This document shows positions 17,623 to 25,576 of a stretch of DNA of 64,000 nt, one piece after another. The notes beneath the pieces are model-generated. The model ran no database searches and was not told the DNA's origin. It saw only the letters and a program-made list of their open reading frames with translations. Position numbers and translations under genes: made by a program. How positions within the stretch are numbered: the stretch's first letter is position 1; every line of letters starts with the position of its first letter. Origin of the DNA: an uncultured Clostridium sp. (GTDB lineage: Bacteria; Bacillota; Clostridia; Clostridiales; Clostridiaceae); assembly GCF_947072515.1 (NCBI RefSeq), contig NZ_CAMTIG010000005.1, positions 1-64,000 on the forward strand. Reading direction: 5' to 3'.

Positions 17623-18957
17623 TTACACCCCTAATTTCATTATATCTTTAGCGCATTTAAATTTATAAATTATAAATGCTGTACAACCTTTTAATATACT
17701 GCTTAAACTAAAACTTAACCAAATTCCATTTAAGCCAAATGGTTTCATCAAAATTAATGCAAGTGGTATTCTCATAGTTGTAAAAACTATACTTATAATT
17801 GATGGAATTTTAGGTTTTGCAATCCCTGTAAATGTTCCATTTGAAACTACTTCTATCATACTAAAAATTTGTGATATTGCGAGAATTCTAAGATAATTAC
17901 TTGCCATAGTTACAGTTTCTCCACTACTTACAAAGAGTCTCGCTAATGGAATAGCAAAAAGAATGAATATAATTGTCATTCCTCCAGAATATACTCCCCC
18001 TATCTTTAATGAAGTAAAATATCCTTTATTTATTCTTTCATATTTTTTAGCACCAAAATTTTGCCCTATAAAGCTTGCAACTGCTCCATTTAATCCACCA
18101 ATCACCATATATGTGACAGATTCTATTTGAAGTCCTATTTTTTGAGCTGCTATTGCATTATCTCCAAATACTGCAACTATTTTAGCTATAATAATATTAA
18201 CTAACGTAAATATTATTCTTTGCATTGCCATTGGAAATCCAAGTCTTAATATTTCTTTCGATTTTTCTAAACTTACACCATATCTTCTATTAAACTTCAG
18301 CGTATTCCAATATCTTATATTAAATAATATAAACATTATTAAATTTGAAATTAACGTTGCTACTGCTGCTCCAAGCACTCCAAACTTAAAGAAATATATT
18401 AGTATCGGATCTAATACTATATTTATAATTATTCCAGTTGCACTTATTTTTAGTGAACCTACATTATTTCCAAAACTATTTAAAAGTCGTATATATACCG
18501 TATTAAAAAAAGCTAATAATAGCATTGGTGCACAAATTACAAGATATAAATACGAATCTCTTATAATTTTCAAATTTCCAAGTCCAAGAAAGTCTATAAA
18601 ATTTCTCCCAAAGAAAATCAAAATCATCATATATCCAATACCAATTATTACGTTTAAAATAAGTCCATTATTTATATACTCTTTTGTTACTTCTTGCTCT
18701 TTTCTTCCTATTGCATGTGAAACCTTAATTCCTGTTCCTATTACTACAATTGAATTTATAGCATATCCAAGTCCTACAAAAAAGCTTGAAGACCCTATTA
18801 CTGTTATTGCATAACTTCCAAGTCTTCCAACCCAAAGCATATCAATTAATCCATATATAAACTGAAGCAATGAACTCATCATTATAGGAATAGCAAGTTT
18901 TATAAGTGCTGACGAGATTTTTCCACTAGTTAAGTCAACTGCTTTTACTGATTTCAT
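17623..18957 (-). CDS. MATE-family efflux transporter in an ars operon
   Basis: A 444-residue MATE (multidrug and toxic compound extrusion) transporter with about twelve membrane helices in two halves. Signatures are 'IPIMMSSLLQFIYGLIDMLWVGRLG' split by the usual P and D positions, and 'GQNFGAKKYERINKGY'. It lies between arsC and arsR, the place normally held by ArsB or Acr3, so it may export arsenite, an arsenic-thiol conjugate or an organoarsenical; this is inference. The ATG at 18957, 1 bp past the arsC stop, is preferred. An in-frame ATG at 18981 overlaps arsC and has no ribosome binding site. Confidence 0.85.
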   Translation of the reverse strand: MKSVKAVDLTSGKISSALIKLAIPIMMSSLLQFIYGLIDMLWVGRLGSYAITVIGSSSFFVGLGYAINSIVVIGTGIKVSHAIGRKEQEVTKEYINNGLILNVIIGIGYMMILIFFGRNFIDFLGLGNLKIIRDSYLYLVICAPMLLLAFFNTVYIRLLNSFGNNVGSLKISATGIIINIVLDPILIYFFKFGVLGAAVATLISNLIMFILFNIRYWNTLKFNRRYGVSLEKSKEILRLGFPMAMQRIIFTLVNIIIAKIVAVFGDNAIAAQKIGLQIESVTYMVIGGLNGAVASFIGQNFGAKKYERINKGYFTSLKIGGVYSGGMTIIFILFAIPLARLFVSSGETVTMASNYLRILAISQIFSMIEVVSNGTFTGIAKPKIPSIISIVFTTMRIPLALILMKPFGLNGIWLSFSLSSILKGCTAFIIYKFKCAKDIMKLGV

Positions 18958-18958
18958 C

Positions 18959-19384
18959 TTATTCTTCAATCCTTGGAACATCTAGTTTTTTTTCTAATAT
19001 TCTAAGCCTTAAATCTCTTACCTTCTCTTCTATAGCCTTTGCAATTTTTATAAATTCATCTTTACTTTTTCCTGTAGGATCCTCTAATCCCCAATCTTCT
19101 ATATAATCACCTATAACTCTAGGGCAAACAACATTACATCCCATCTTTATCACTATATCAAGTTTTGGAATATCATCTAATAATTTTGATCTTTGATTTT
19201 TTTCCATATCAATATTATATATTTCTTTTATTACTTCTACTGCGTCACTATTAATATTATTCCTTTTCTCAGTCCCCGCAGAGTAACTCTCAAAAACATC
19301 ACTTCCATATAAATTTCCTAACGCCTCTGCCATCTGTGATCTACATGAATTATGAACGCAAATAAATCCAACTTTTTTCTTCAT
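18959..19384 (-). CDS. arsC: Arsenate reductase, low-molecular-weight phosphatase type
   Basis: A 141-residue protein with the P-loop C9-VHNSC-R15-S (CX5R) of thioredoxin-coupled ArsC and LMW tyrosine phosphatases. A second cysteine pair 'MGCNVVCP' (C83, C87) precedes '[11 protein letters not shown]', which favours ArsC over a plain phosphatase. It reduces arsenate to arsenite using thioredoxin. The start is the ATG at 19384, because GGAGGG lies 5 nt upstream; the TTG four codons earlier overlaps that ribosome binding site. It is the first gene of the arsC-MATE-arsR operon. Confidence 0.85.
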   Translation of the reverse strand: MKKKVGFICVHNSCRSQMAEALGNLYGSDVFESYSAGTEKRNNINSDAVEVIKEIYNIDMEKNQRSKLLDDIPKLDIVIKMGCNVVCPRVIGDYIEDWGLEDPTGKSKDEFIKIAKAIEEKVRDLRLRILEKKLDVPRIEE

Positions 19385-19461
19385 ATTTCCCTCCAATACA
19401 TTTATATTTATCTATCTTTTAGTTTTTTCTTCCTTTAATTTCATACATTTTATTTTTTAAT

Positions 19462-19488
19462 ATATATAATCATCTATATATTATATAT
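19462..19488 (-). promoter_or_regulatory. Candidate ArsR operator upstream of arsC
   Basis: Inverted repeat ATATATAAT-N9-ATTATATAT, about 80-105 bp upstream of arsC. ArsR sites are typically AT-rich dyads, but this region is very AT-rich overall, so the call is weak. The remaining bases to 19723 show no gene. Confidence 0.3.
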
Positions 19489-19723
19489 ACGATATCATTT
19501 TATTGCAACTATTTATTTTATTTCTATTTCTCCAATTTTTCTACAACATATTTATTAAAATATTACTATTTTTTCCAAAGTACTGTTATACTTTTATTTT
19601 TTGTCCATATTTTTATTTATTTAATATATCTATATATTTAAATATACCTTTTTCTTATATTTCTCCATTTTTTCTATTAAAGAATTAATTTTTTTAAATT
19701 TTATTAACCATTTGATAAATCTA

Positions 19724-19752
19724 TTTACTTCTTTTATTCATTAAAATATAAT
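19724..19752 (+). promoter_or_regulatory. Promoter of the MFS gene at 19871
   Basis: TATAAT at 19747-19752, with TTTACT as -35 at 19724-19729 and a 17-bp spacer. The predicted start is near 19759, giving a leader of about 112 nt. Confidence 0.6.
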
Positions 19753-19764
19753 ACAGGTATTCAA

Positions 19765-19778
19765 TGTAAACATTTTCT
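19765..19778 (+). promoter_or_regulatory. Candidate cre (CcpA) site
   Basis: TGTAAACATTTTCT agrees with the cre consensus TGWAANCGNTNWCA except at two positions. It lies just downstream of the predicted transcription start, a repressing position. It overlaps a short AAACATTT/AAATGTTT hairpin. Confidence 0.3.
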
Positions 19779-19795
19779 TTAAATGTTTTTATAAA

Positions 19796-19870
19796 AGGAG
19801 GAACTGTTAAACAACACATAAAGATTTTACGGTATTATTTATAAACACAATGTTTAACAGTAATTAGATT
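19796..19870 (+). promoter_or_regulatory. Split Shine-Dalgarno leader with intervening hairpin
   Basis: AGGAGG at 19796-19801 is 69 nt from the ATG at 19871, and no start codon follows it at usable spacing. Perfect arms ACTGTTAAACA (19803-19813) and TGTTTAACAGT (19851-19861) begin 1 nt after the AGGAGG; folding them leaves 10 nt between it and the ATG. A five-codon ATG ORF (19850-19867, MFNSN-stop) overlaps the 3' arm, in frame with the main gene. Confidence 0.55.
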
Positions 19871-21166
19871 ATGGAAACAACTGAAAAAAAAACGCATGTT
19901 AGGTTTATAGTTATTGCACTGTTATTTCTAGCTGTCACAATTAACTATATGGATAGAGTAAACTTTGCAGTATCTACTCCTGCTATCCAAAAACAATTTG
20001 GATTTAGTATTGAGCAAATGGGTATGATTTCATTTGTTTGGGCTTTAGTTTATGCAATTTTCAACTTTCCAGGTGGATTAATAGTTGACAAGCTTGGTCT
20101 TAGAAAAGCAGCTTCTTTCGCACTTGGATGGTGGTCAATATTCACTATTTTAACTGCATTTGCATATAGCTTTATGTCTTGGATTCTTATTAGAGGTTTA
20201 ATGGGTGCTGGTGAAGCTCCTCTTTGGCCAATAAATGCTAAAACAACAAGACCTTGGTCTCCTGAAGGAAAAGAGTCTACTGCATATACAATTCCTGCAT
20301 CTGGGCAATTCATTGGACCTGCTTTTGGTTCAATTCTTTCTGGTTGGATAGTTGTAAAATTCGGCTGGGAATGGACTTTTATCATTTTTGGTATCTTAGG
20401 TCTTATTTGGGTTCCTATTTGGTATACAATGGTTAGAGATAACCCAAAAGATCATCCTTTAGTTAATGAACGAGAATTAAGATATATCCAAGGGGTTAGT
20501 AATGTCTATTCTTTTGATGAAAAACAAATTGATAAAGAAGGTGTAATTGCTTCCTTAAAATTAATTTTTAAAACTAGAAATGGTATCGGTATTTTACTTA
20601 ATTACTTAACTTTTGGCTATGTTTTATTTACTTTTCTAAATTGGCTACCAAGTTTTATGTATTATACATTCCACTTAAGCATTATTAAAAGTGCAACATG
20701 GTCTAGTATTTCATATTCAGCTGGATTTTTTGGTTTTTTAGTTTCTGGACCTGTTAATGATTTTCTTGTAAGAAAATATGGACGCATCAAAGGAAGAAAG
20801 ATTGGTGCTGGTATTCCTATACTTCTTACAGTTGTATTTATGTGTTTATCTATAGTTTCATCTAAGGCTGGATTAATTCCATTAACTGTTGGACTTTTTG
20901 CCGCATCAATGTTCTTTATGACATTTAGTTCAGGTGCTTGGTCTTTAAATGCTGTTGATTTATCTAGAAATAAACATGAATCTGCCTTTGTTTATGGAGT
21001 TTATAACGGAATTTTAAATTTAATGGGTGCTGCAAACTCTTTAATTCTAACTTTTATAGCTGAAAAATTAGGATTTATATCAGCTTTTGCAAGTGCAATA
21101 ATCTTTTTAATTATATTCTTAATCGGTTTAATATTTATTATTAAAGACAAAAATAAAGGAATTTAA
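19871..21166 (+). CDS. MFS transporter, anion:cation symporter (ACS) family
   Basis: A 431-residue, 12-helix major facilitator. 'TINYMDRVNFAVSTPAIQ' and 'GLIVDKLGLRKAAS' (the loop 2-3 signature), followed by 'GAGEAPLWPINAKT', place it in the ACS family with hexuronate, galactonate and glucarate carriers. It probably imports a sugar acid or similar organic anion with H+. The start is fixed by the conserved N-terminus: no alternative ATG exists before helix 1. No catabolic genes adjoin it, so the substrate is unknown. The leader carries a promoter, a candidate cre site and a hairpin. Confidence 0.85.
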   Translation: METTEKKTHVRFIVIALLFLAVTINYMDRVNFAVSTPAIQKQFGFSIEQMGMISFVWALVYAIFNFPGGLIVDKLGLRKAASFALGWWSIFTILTAFAYSFMSWILIRGLMGAGEAPLWPINAKTTRPWSPEGKESTAYTIPASGQFIGPAFGSILSGWIVVKFGWEWTFIIFGILGLIWVPIWYTMVRDNPKDHPLVNERELRYIQGVSNVYSFDEKQIDKEGVIASLKLIFKTRNGIGILLNYLTFGYVLFTFLNWLPSFMYYTFHLSIIKSATWSSISYSAGFFGFLVSGPVNDFLVRKYGRIKGRKIGAGIPILLTVVFMCLSIVSSKAGLIPLTVGLFAASMFFMTFSSGAWSLNAVDLSRNKHESAFVYGVYNGILNLMGAANSLILTFIAEKLGFISAFASAIIFLIIFLIGLIFIIKDKNKGI

Positions 21167-21186
21167 TATTTATTATTAAGAAAATC

Positions 21187-21227
21187 AAAAGCCATCATGA
21201 TTATATTTAAAAACTCATGGTGGTTTT
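21187..21227 (+). terminator. Terminator of the MFS gene
   Basis: AAAA-GCCATCATGA pairs with TCATGGTGG-TTTT with one G-U pair and a bulge, about 20 bp past the stop. Confidence 0.65.
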
Positions 21228-21261
21228 CATTTATTATTTATAAAAAACGAGGTGATTGTTA

Positions 21262-21951
21262 ATGTTTAATGCTCTACATATTTTTAATATACCCGAATTA
21301 CAATTAGAATTTATATGTCGTTTAATTTTAGCTGCTATCTTAGGTGGTGTAATTGGTTATGAAAGAGAATCCCATTCTAAAGAAGCAGGTTTAAAAACTC
21401 ATATTTTAGTTTGTGTTGGCGCTACATTAATAATGATAGTTTCTCAATATGGATTTTTTAGAGTTTTAGGAACTCATATTATTGTTGATCCAAGCAGAAT
21501 TGCAGCCCAAGTAGTATCTGGTATTGGATTTATAGGTGCTGGCATAATTTTTAAAGATAATAGTTCTATAAAAGGTTTATCTACTGCTGCTGGGATTTGG
21601 TGTGTTGCAGCTGTAGGATTAGTTATTGGCTCTGGAATGTATTTCTTAGCTGTTTGTGCAACTATATTAATTTTGATTGTTTTCACAATTTTAAGTAAAG
21701 TTGGAAATCGATTTTATAATAAATATTTAGAAGTTCAAATAAAAACTAATGCTGAAGGTTATCAAAACTTCAAAGAATTTTTAGAATCTAATAATGCTGT
21801 TATCTTATCTACAAAAGTTGTATTTAGTCATAGTGAAGTAACTCTTTCTAACTTTAAGTTTAAAATTAGGACAAATACTGAAGCTAAAACAATACTTACT
21901 AAAATTGAAAACTCTATTGATATTCATTTAGAGTTCTTTGAAATAATATAA
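21262..21951 (+). CDS. MgtC/SapB-family membrane protein
   Basis: A 229-residue protein. Its N-terminal membrane domain (four to five helices) carries the MgtC signatures 'GGVIGYERESHSKEAGLKTHILVCVGAT' in two parts and 'VVSGIGFIGAGIIFK', followed by a C-terminal ACT-like cytoplasmic domain from about residue 150. MgtC proteins affect Mg2+ homeostasis and ATP synthase activity rather than acting as simple transporters. The ATG at 21262 is used: GAGGTG lies 7 nt upstream, whereas the TTG at 21256 is only 1 nt from it. It is a single gene with its own terminator. Confidence 0.85.
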   Translation: MFNALHIFNIPELQLEFICRLILAAILGGVIGYERESHSKEAGLKTHILVCVGATLIMIVSQYGFFRVLGTHIIVDPSRIAAQVVSGIGFIGAGIIFKDNSSIKGLSTAAGIWCVAAVGLVIGSGMYFLAVCATILILIVFTILSKVGNRFYNKYLEVQIKTNAEGYQNFKEFLESNNAVILSTKVVFSHSEVTLSNFKFKIRTNTEAKTILTKIENSIDIHLEFFEII

Positions 21952-21972
21952 TTGAATGTTCTAAAACAACTT

Positions 21973-22007
21973 AAAAGACTGTACTAAATAACATTAATAC
22001 AGTCTTT
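21973..22007. terminator. Terminator between mgtC-like gene and the 47-codon gene
   Basis: AAAAGACTGTA/TACAGTCTTT with a 14-nt loop. It lies between convergent genes; the T-runs are modest on both strands. Confidence 0.6.
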
Positions 22008-22065
22008 CTAAAATCCATTCACTTTTCAATATTTACCTCATATATTTTCTGACACTTTTACTACT

Positions 22066-22209
22066 TTAAATTTCTTCTTCTTCAAAGATTAAACTAACTT
22101 CATCACCATATCTTCTATATGATACAACCTTCTCTTCAATGCAATTTAAAAATTTATCTAAATCCTCACTTCTTACCATATCTACTTTCATTATTAATTC
22201 CTTCCTCAT
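22066..22209 (-). CDS. 47-residue small protein, unknown
   Basis: A short ORF reading MRKELIMKVDMVRSEDLD, then a helix-rich acidic stretch ending EEEEI. TAGGGGGA lies 6 nt before the first ATG; a second in-frame ATG (22191, MKVDMV) has its own GGAAGGA. The coding-like composition and the shared terminator at 21973-22007 support a real gene. I do not recognise the family. The surrounding 21952-22440 gap otherwise holds only the two terminators. Confidence 0.5.
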   Translation of the reverse strand: MRKELIMKVDMVRSEDLDKFLNCIEEKVVSYRRYGDEVSLIFEEEEI

Positions 22210-22391
22210 AGCTAGTCCCCCTATCGATTATTCATCTTATTTTAACATATTTTTAATAAAATTCAAACTTTATTTTTAAAATTTCTGTATTTTATTTAAT
22301 TTTTTCGAAAAATTTATTATTATTATTGAATTAACCATGAAAAATTTAGTCATATTTCCTTTTTTTATGATATTTTTCAAAATAAATAAAA

Positions 22392-22420
22392 AAATCAAAT
22401 CTAAATTAAAGATTTGATTT
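22392..22420 (-). terminator. Terminator of the PPP-phosphatase gene
   Basis: AAATCAAATCT/AGATTTGATTT followed on the minus strand by TTTTTATTT. Confidence 0.75.
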
Positions 22421-22440
22421 TTTATAAAAGTATTTAATTT

Positions 22441-23274
22441 TTAAACTTTATATTTTTTTATTTCGTCATCTATAAGGACTGTTATTTCTGAATTATCTAT
22501 ATCATATGCTCCGATTATTCCACTGCTATAAACACCAAAGTCTAAGTTTATAAGTTTTCCGCCATAATCATTTTCTCTGTGCGTACTTTTTTCTATATAA
22601 TCTTCAATGTAATTATCGGTTCGTTGTACTGGTGTATGACCTATTATCCCTGTATACTCTGATGGAATGCCTATTCTATCTTTTACAAATGCACTATTCC
22701 ATAAATATCTATCCCAAAGAAACTTTTTAGATTCTTCAACTTTTCCAAGGATTTCTTCTATTTCTTCATTTGTATATTTTCTACCTGGATAAAATCCAAC
22801 TCCCGCATGAAAAATTATATTATCATCTATTAATAACCATCTTGGACATTCTTGAAGATAATCGTAAAACTCTTTAAACAAGTCACGTCCACTCATATTA
22901 TTAAATCTTTTTACTTCTAAAATAGTTTCATACGCTCCATTAGATAGCCATAACGAAAGGTCTTCATTTTCACTTACTTTACAAGTTGTCTCTATTCCAT
23001 CTTTATTAGTACAAACAACTTCTCTTATATCTAGTTCGCTATTTAAATCTACTGCTTTATATGCTTTCATAAACATTTCTTCGTGATTTCCTAATATTAA
23101 ATAAACATTTTTATTTGATATTACAAAATCTATAAGCTGTGAAGAACCAATTCCTCTATCTATTAAATCTCCATTTATATATAATTCATCATTTTCGTTA
23201 AAATCTACTTTTTCTAAAAACTCTGTAAATTCCTTATAGTGCCCATGTATATCACTCATTATATATCTTGACAT
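22441..23274 (-). CDS. PPP-family metallophosphatase (serine/threonine phosphatase or ApaH-like)
   Basis: A 277-residue calcineurin-like phosphoesterase of the PPP type. It shows D8-I-H10-G, G35-DLIDRG41 and G62-N-H-E65 as the dimetal core, then 'IIFHAGVGF' and 'IIGHTPVQ' as later His ligands. It could dephosphorylate Ser/Thr residues or hydrolyse diadenosine polyphosphates; the sequence alone does not decide. A substrate-lid-like insertion lies at residues about 85-150. It is monocistronic with its own terminator. Confidence 0.85.
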   Translation of the reverse strand: MSRYIMSDIHGHYKEFTEFLEKVDFNENDELYINGDLIDRGIGSSQLIDFVISNKNVYLILGNHEEMFMKAYKAVDLNSELDIREVVCTNKDGIETTCKVSENEDLSLWLSNGAYETILEVKRFNNMSGRDLFKEFYDYLQECPRWLLIDDNIIFHAGVGFYPGRKYTNEEIEEILGKVEESKKFLWDRYLWNSAFVKDRIGIPSEYTGIIGHTPVQRTDNYIEDYIEKSTHRENDYGGKLINLDFGVYSSGIIGAYDIDNSEITVLIDDEIKKYKV

Positions 23275-23404
23275 ACTTATGCCCCCAAATCTTTAAATTA
23301 GTTTTTCTCTAGTATATTATACTCCTATCTTCCTTTTCTAACAAGGAAATTAAAGTAATAACCATATTTAAAAGGTATATAATCCATTTTTTTGCATATA
23401 AAAG

Positions 23405-23432
23405 GCTATTACAAACCTTAGTTAGTAATAGC
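23405..23432 (-). terminator. Terminator of the 112-residue gene
   Basis: GCTATTAC/GTAATAGC with flanking AAAAGG and CCTTTT. On the minus strand it ends in CCTTTTATATG. Confidence 0.7.
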
Positions 23433-23441
23433 TTCCTTTTA

Positions 23442-23780
23442 CTATGCTATTGCATCTTCATATTTAATATATTTAGTTTCAAATTCCATATTCGCTTCAT
23501 CAAACTTCTTTATATCTATTTGTAAGACATAGTCTATTGGGTTTTCCATTACTTCCTCATTTATTTCAAAAGTTTTTCCTGATCGTAATTTCAATATTAG
23601 TTTGTTCTTTTGCTCTATTCCTTTCGTTACTATTATTATATTTGTATAGTCTCCACTTTTCACCTTACTAATTCGAGCTTTTCTTCCTATATCATTAAGA
23701 TAGGCTAGTTCCACGCCCCTTACTATCCCATTAGAATCATTTTTTATTTTTACATTTAAAACATGTGGTGCTATATACAT
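23442..23780 (-). CDS. 112-residue protein, unknown
   Basis: I do not recognise this protein. It is predicted to be mostly beta-strand with a basic, possibly nucleic-acid-binding patch ('DIGRKARISKVKSGDYTNI', 'KNKLILKLRSGK'). It has no membrane segment, no signal peptide and no cysteines. A GGAGGG ribosome binding site precedes the ATG and a strong terminator follows, so it is probably expressed alone. Confidence 0.55.
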   Translation of the reverse strand: MYIAPHVLNVKIKNDSNGIVRGVELAYLNDIGRKARISKVKSGDYTNIIIVTKGIEQKNKLILKLRSGKTFEINEEVMENPIDYVLQIDIKKFDEANMEFETKYIKYEDAIA

Positions 23781-23918
23781 AAAAACCCTCCTTCCAAACT
23801 TTGATAACCTTTACATTAATTATAATATTATTTTTGCTTAAAATCTATAAATATTTTTATTTTTACAAAAATATTTATATTCTCATCTAAATACTTAAAC
23901 TTCAAATATTTAAAAAAA

Positions 23919-23950
23919 GAATTATTTACAAAATAAATAATCCTTTTTTA
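23919..23950 (-). terminator. Terminator of the second MATE gene
   Basis: GAATTATTTA/TAAATAATCC (one mismatch) followed on the minus strand by TTTTTTT. Confidence 0.7.
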
Positions 23951-23953
23951 ATT

Positions 23954-25354
23954 TTAAATTACCATTTCATTTAAGATTTTTTCATCTACTATCAATTTTT
24001 CATTTTTAAATAATTTTTGTCTTTTATAAAAATATATGAATACTCCAATTATAAAGAACCCTTTAATGATACTTGTAATACTAATAGACCACCAAACGCC
24101 ATCTATTCCTAGTATATTCGGCTTCGATAAAATATATGCTAGTGGAATTCTAAGTCCTGTTAAACTTATACTTATTATTGATGGAATATAAGTTTTTGAT
24201 ATACCATTAAATATGCCTGCCGTAGTTATTTCTAAACACATAAAAATTTGTGAATACCCTAAAATTTTTAAATATTCTTTTCCTTTTAAAATTGCTTCTT
24301 TTTCATTTATAAAAATTGAAAATATTTTTTCTCCAAAGAAAATTAATAAAATAGATGAAAATACTCCTATGATTCCAGCCAAAATTAATGTTCCTTTATA
24401 TCCTTTTATTATTCTATCATATTTTTTCGCTCCAAAATTTTGTCCAACAAAAGTTCCTAATGCTATTGCTAACCCATCTGTCGTCATCCATGATATTGAT
24501 TCAATTTGTGATCCTACTTTTTGAACTGCTATAGGAACAGGTCCAAAATTTGCAACTATCCTTCCTAAAACCATTGCAAAGAAACAAAATAATCCACTTT
24601 GTAATGCAACAGGAAGTCCTATTTTACAAATTTCTTTTATATATTTAACTTTTAATTTTTCTAAAATATTTACTCTCAAATACTTATAGTTTTCATTTAT
24701 TAATACTTTAAGAAATAATAAAAAAACTACTATTTGTGCAGCAACTGTTGCTATTGCAGCTCCTACAACTCCAAATCCTTTAAAATCACCAATCCCAAAT
24801 ATCAATAATGGATCTAATATTATATTTAATATTAGTCCACAAGTATTCACTAAAAAAGGAATCTTACTATTTCCTAATCCATTAAATATAGATGTGAAAA
24901 CAGGATTTATAAAATAAAATGGTAATCCTAAAATTATTGTAACCAAATATATCTCTGTTAATTTAATAACTTGGACATTCCCTAATTTGAAAAACCCAAT
25001 TAAATTTTCTCTAAATATAAAAAGGCCCAATGAATACAATATTGACAGTATAATATTCATTTGTATTGCTGATTTTATATATTCCTTTCCTTCTCCATAA
25101 TCCTTCTTCCCTACACATTGTGAAAGCTTTATTTCAGCTCCCATTTTAGATATTATAATAAATGCCATTGCAAACCATGTAAAAAAACCAGCTGTTCCAA
25201 CTGCTGCAACTGCAAAGCTACCCATTTTTCCAACCCATATCATATCAATCATGCTATATGCCATTTGAATAAATGATGTTCCCATTATCGGTAAAGCTAA
25301 TGTAATTAGCTTTTTTATAATTCTTCCCTCTGTTAAATCTAACCCCTTAAGCAT
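23954..25354 (-). CDS. MATE-family efflux transporter
   Basis: A 466-residue, 12-helix MATE exporter and a paralogue of the ars-operon MATE. Shared features are 'LDLTEGRIIKKLITLALPIM', 'DMIWVGKMGS' and 'GQNFGAKKYDRIIKGY'. It probably extrudes cationic drugs or toxic metabolites using Na+ or H+. It is a single gene, with no regulator adjacent. A GGGGAGAAAGAG ribosome binding site precedes the ATG. Substrates cannot be predicted. Confidence 0.9.
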   Translation of the reverse strand: MLKGLDLTEGRIIKKLITLALPIMGTSFIQMAYSMIDMIWVGKMGSFAVAAVGTAGFFTWFAMAFIIISKMGAEIKLSQCVGKKDYGEGKEYIKSAIQMNIILSILYSLGLFIFRENLIGFFKLGNVQVIKLTEIYLVTIILGLPFYFINPVFTSIFNGLGNSKIPFLVNTCGLILNIILDPLLIFGIGDFKGFGVVGAAIATVAAQIVVFLLFLKVLINENYKYLRVNILEKLKVKYIKEICKIGLPVALQSGLFCFFAMVLGRIVANFGPVPIAVQKVGSQIESISWMTTDGLAIALGTFVGQNFGAKKYDRIIKGYKGTLILAGIIGVFSSILLIFFGEKIFSIFINEKEAILKGKEYLKILGYSQIFMCLEITTAGIFNGISKTYIPSIISISLTGLRIPLAYILSKPNILGIDGVWWSISITSIIKGFFIIGVFIYFYKRQKLFKNEKLIVDEKILNEMVI

Positions 25355-25483
25355 CTCTTTCTCCCCTTAAACTGTAATTAATCTTTATCATATTATATCT
25401 TCTTTGCTCAAATGTCAATTTTTACAATTTATTTTTTATTTACTTCTCTTTATTTTTTAGCCTATTAATAATAGATAAAAAAA

Positions 25484-25512
25484 TAAAGCCCTAAGGCCCT
25501 ATTTTCTCTATG
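25484..25512 (-). terminator. Weak terminator after the 528-residue gene
   Basis: On the minus strand AAATAGGGCCTTAGGGC is followed by TTTATTTTTTT. The stem is imperfect, so this is tentative. Confidence 0.45.
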
Positions 25513-25576
25513 TCATTAAACAATTATATTTTTAGAAAATAATATAATTAAAATATCCGTTTATCTCTATTCTTTT

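Noticed and set aside
19503..19688. 61-codon plus-strand ORF rich in Phe, Tyr and Leu in the arsC-MFS gap
   Set aside because: No ribosome binding site, composition is that of translated AT-rich spacer, and it runs across the arsC upstream region.
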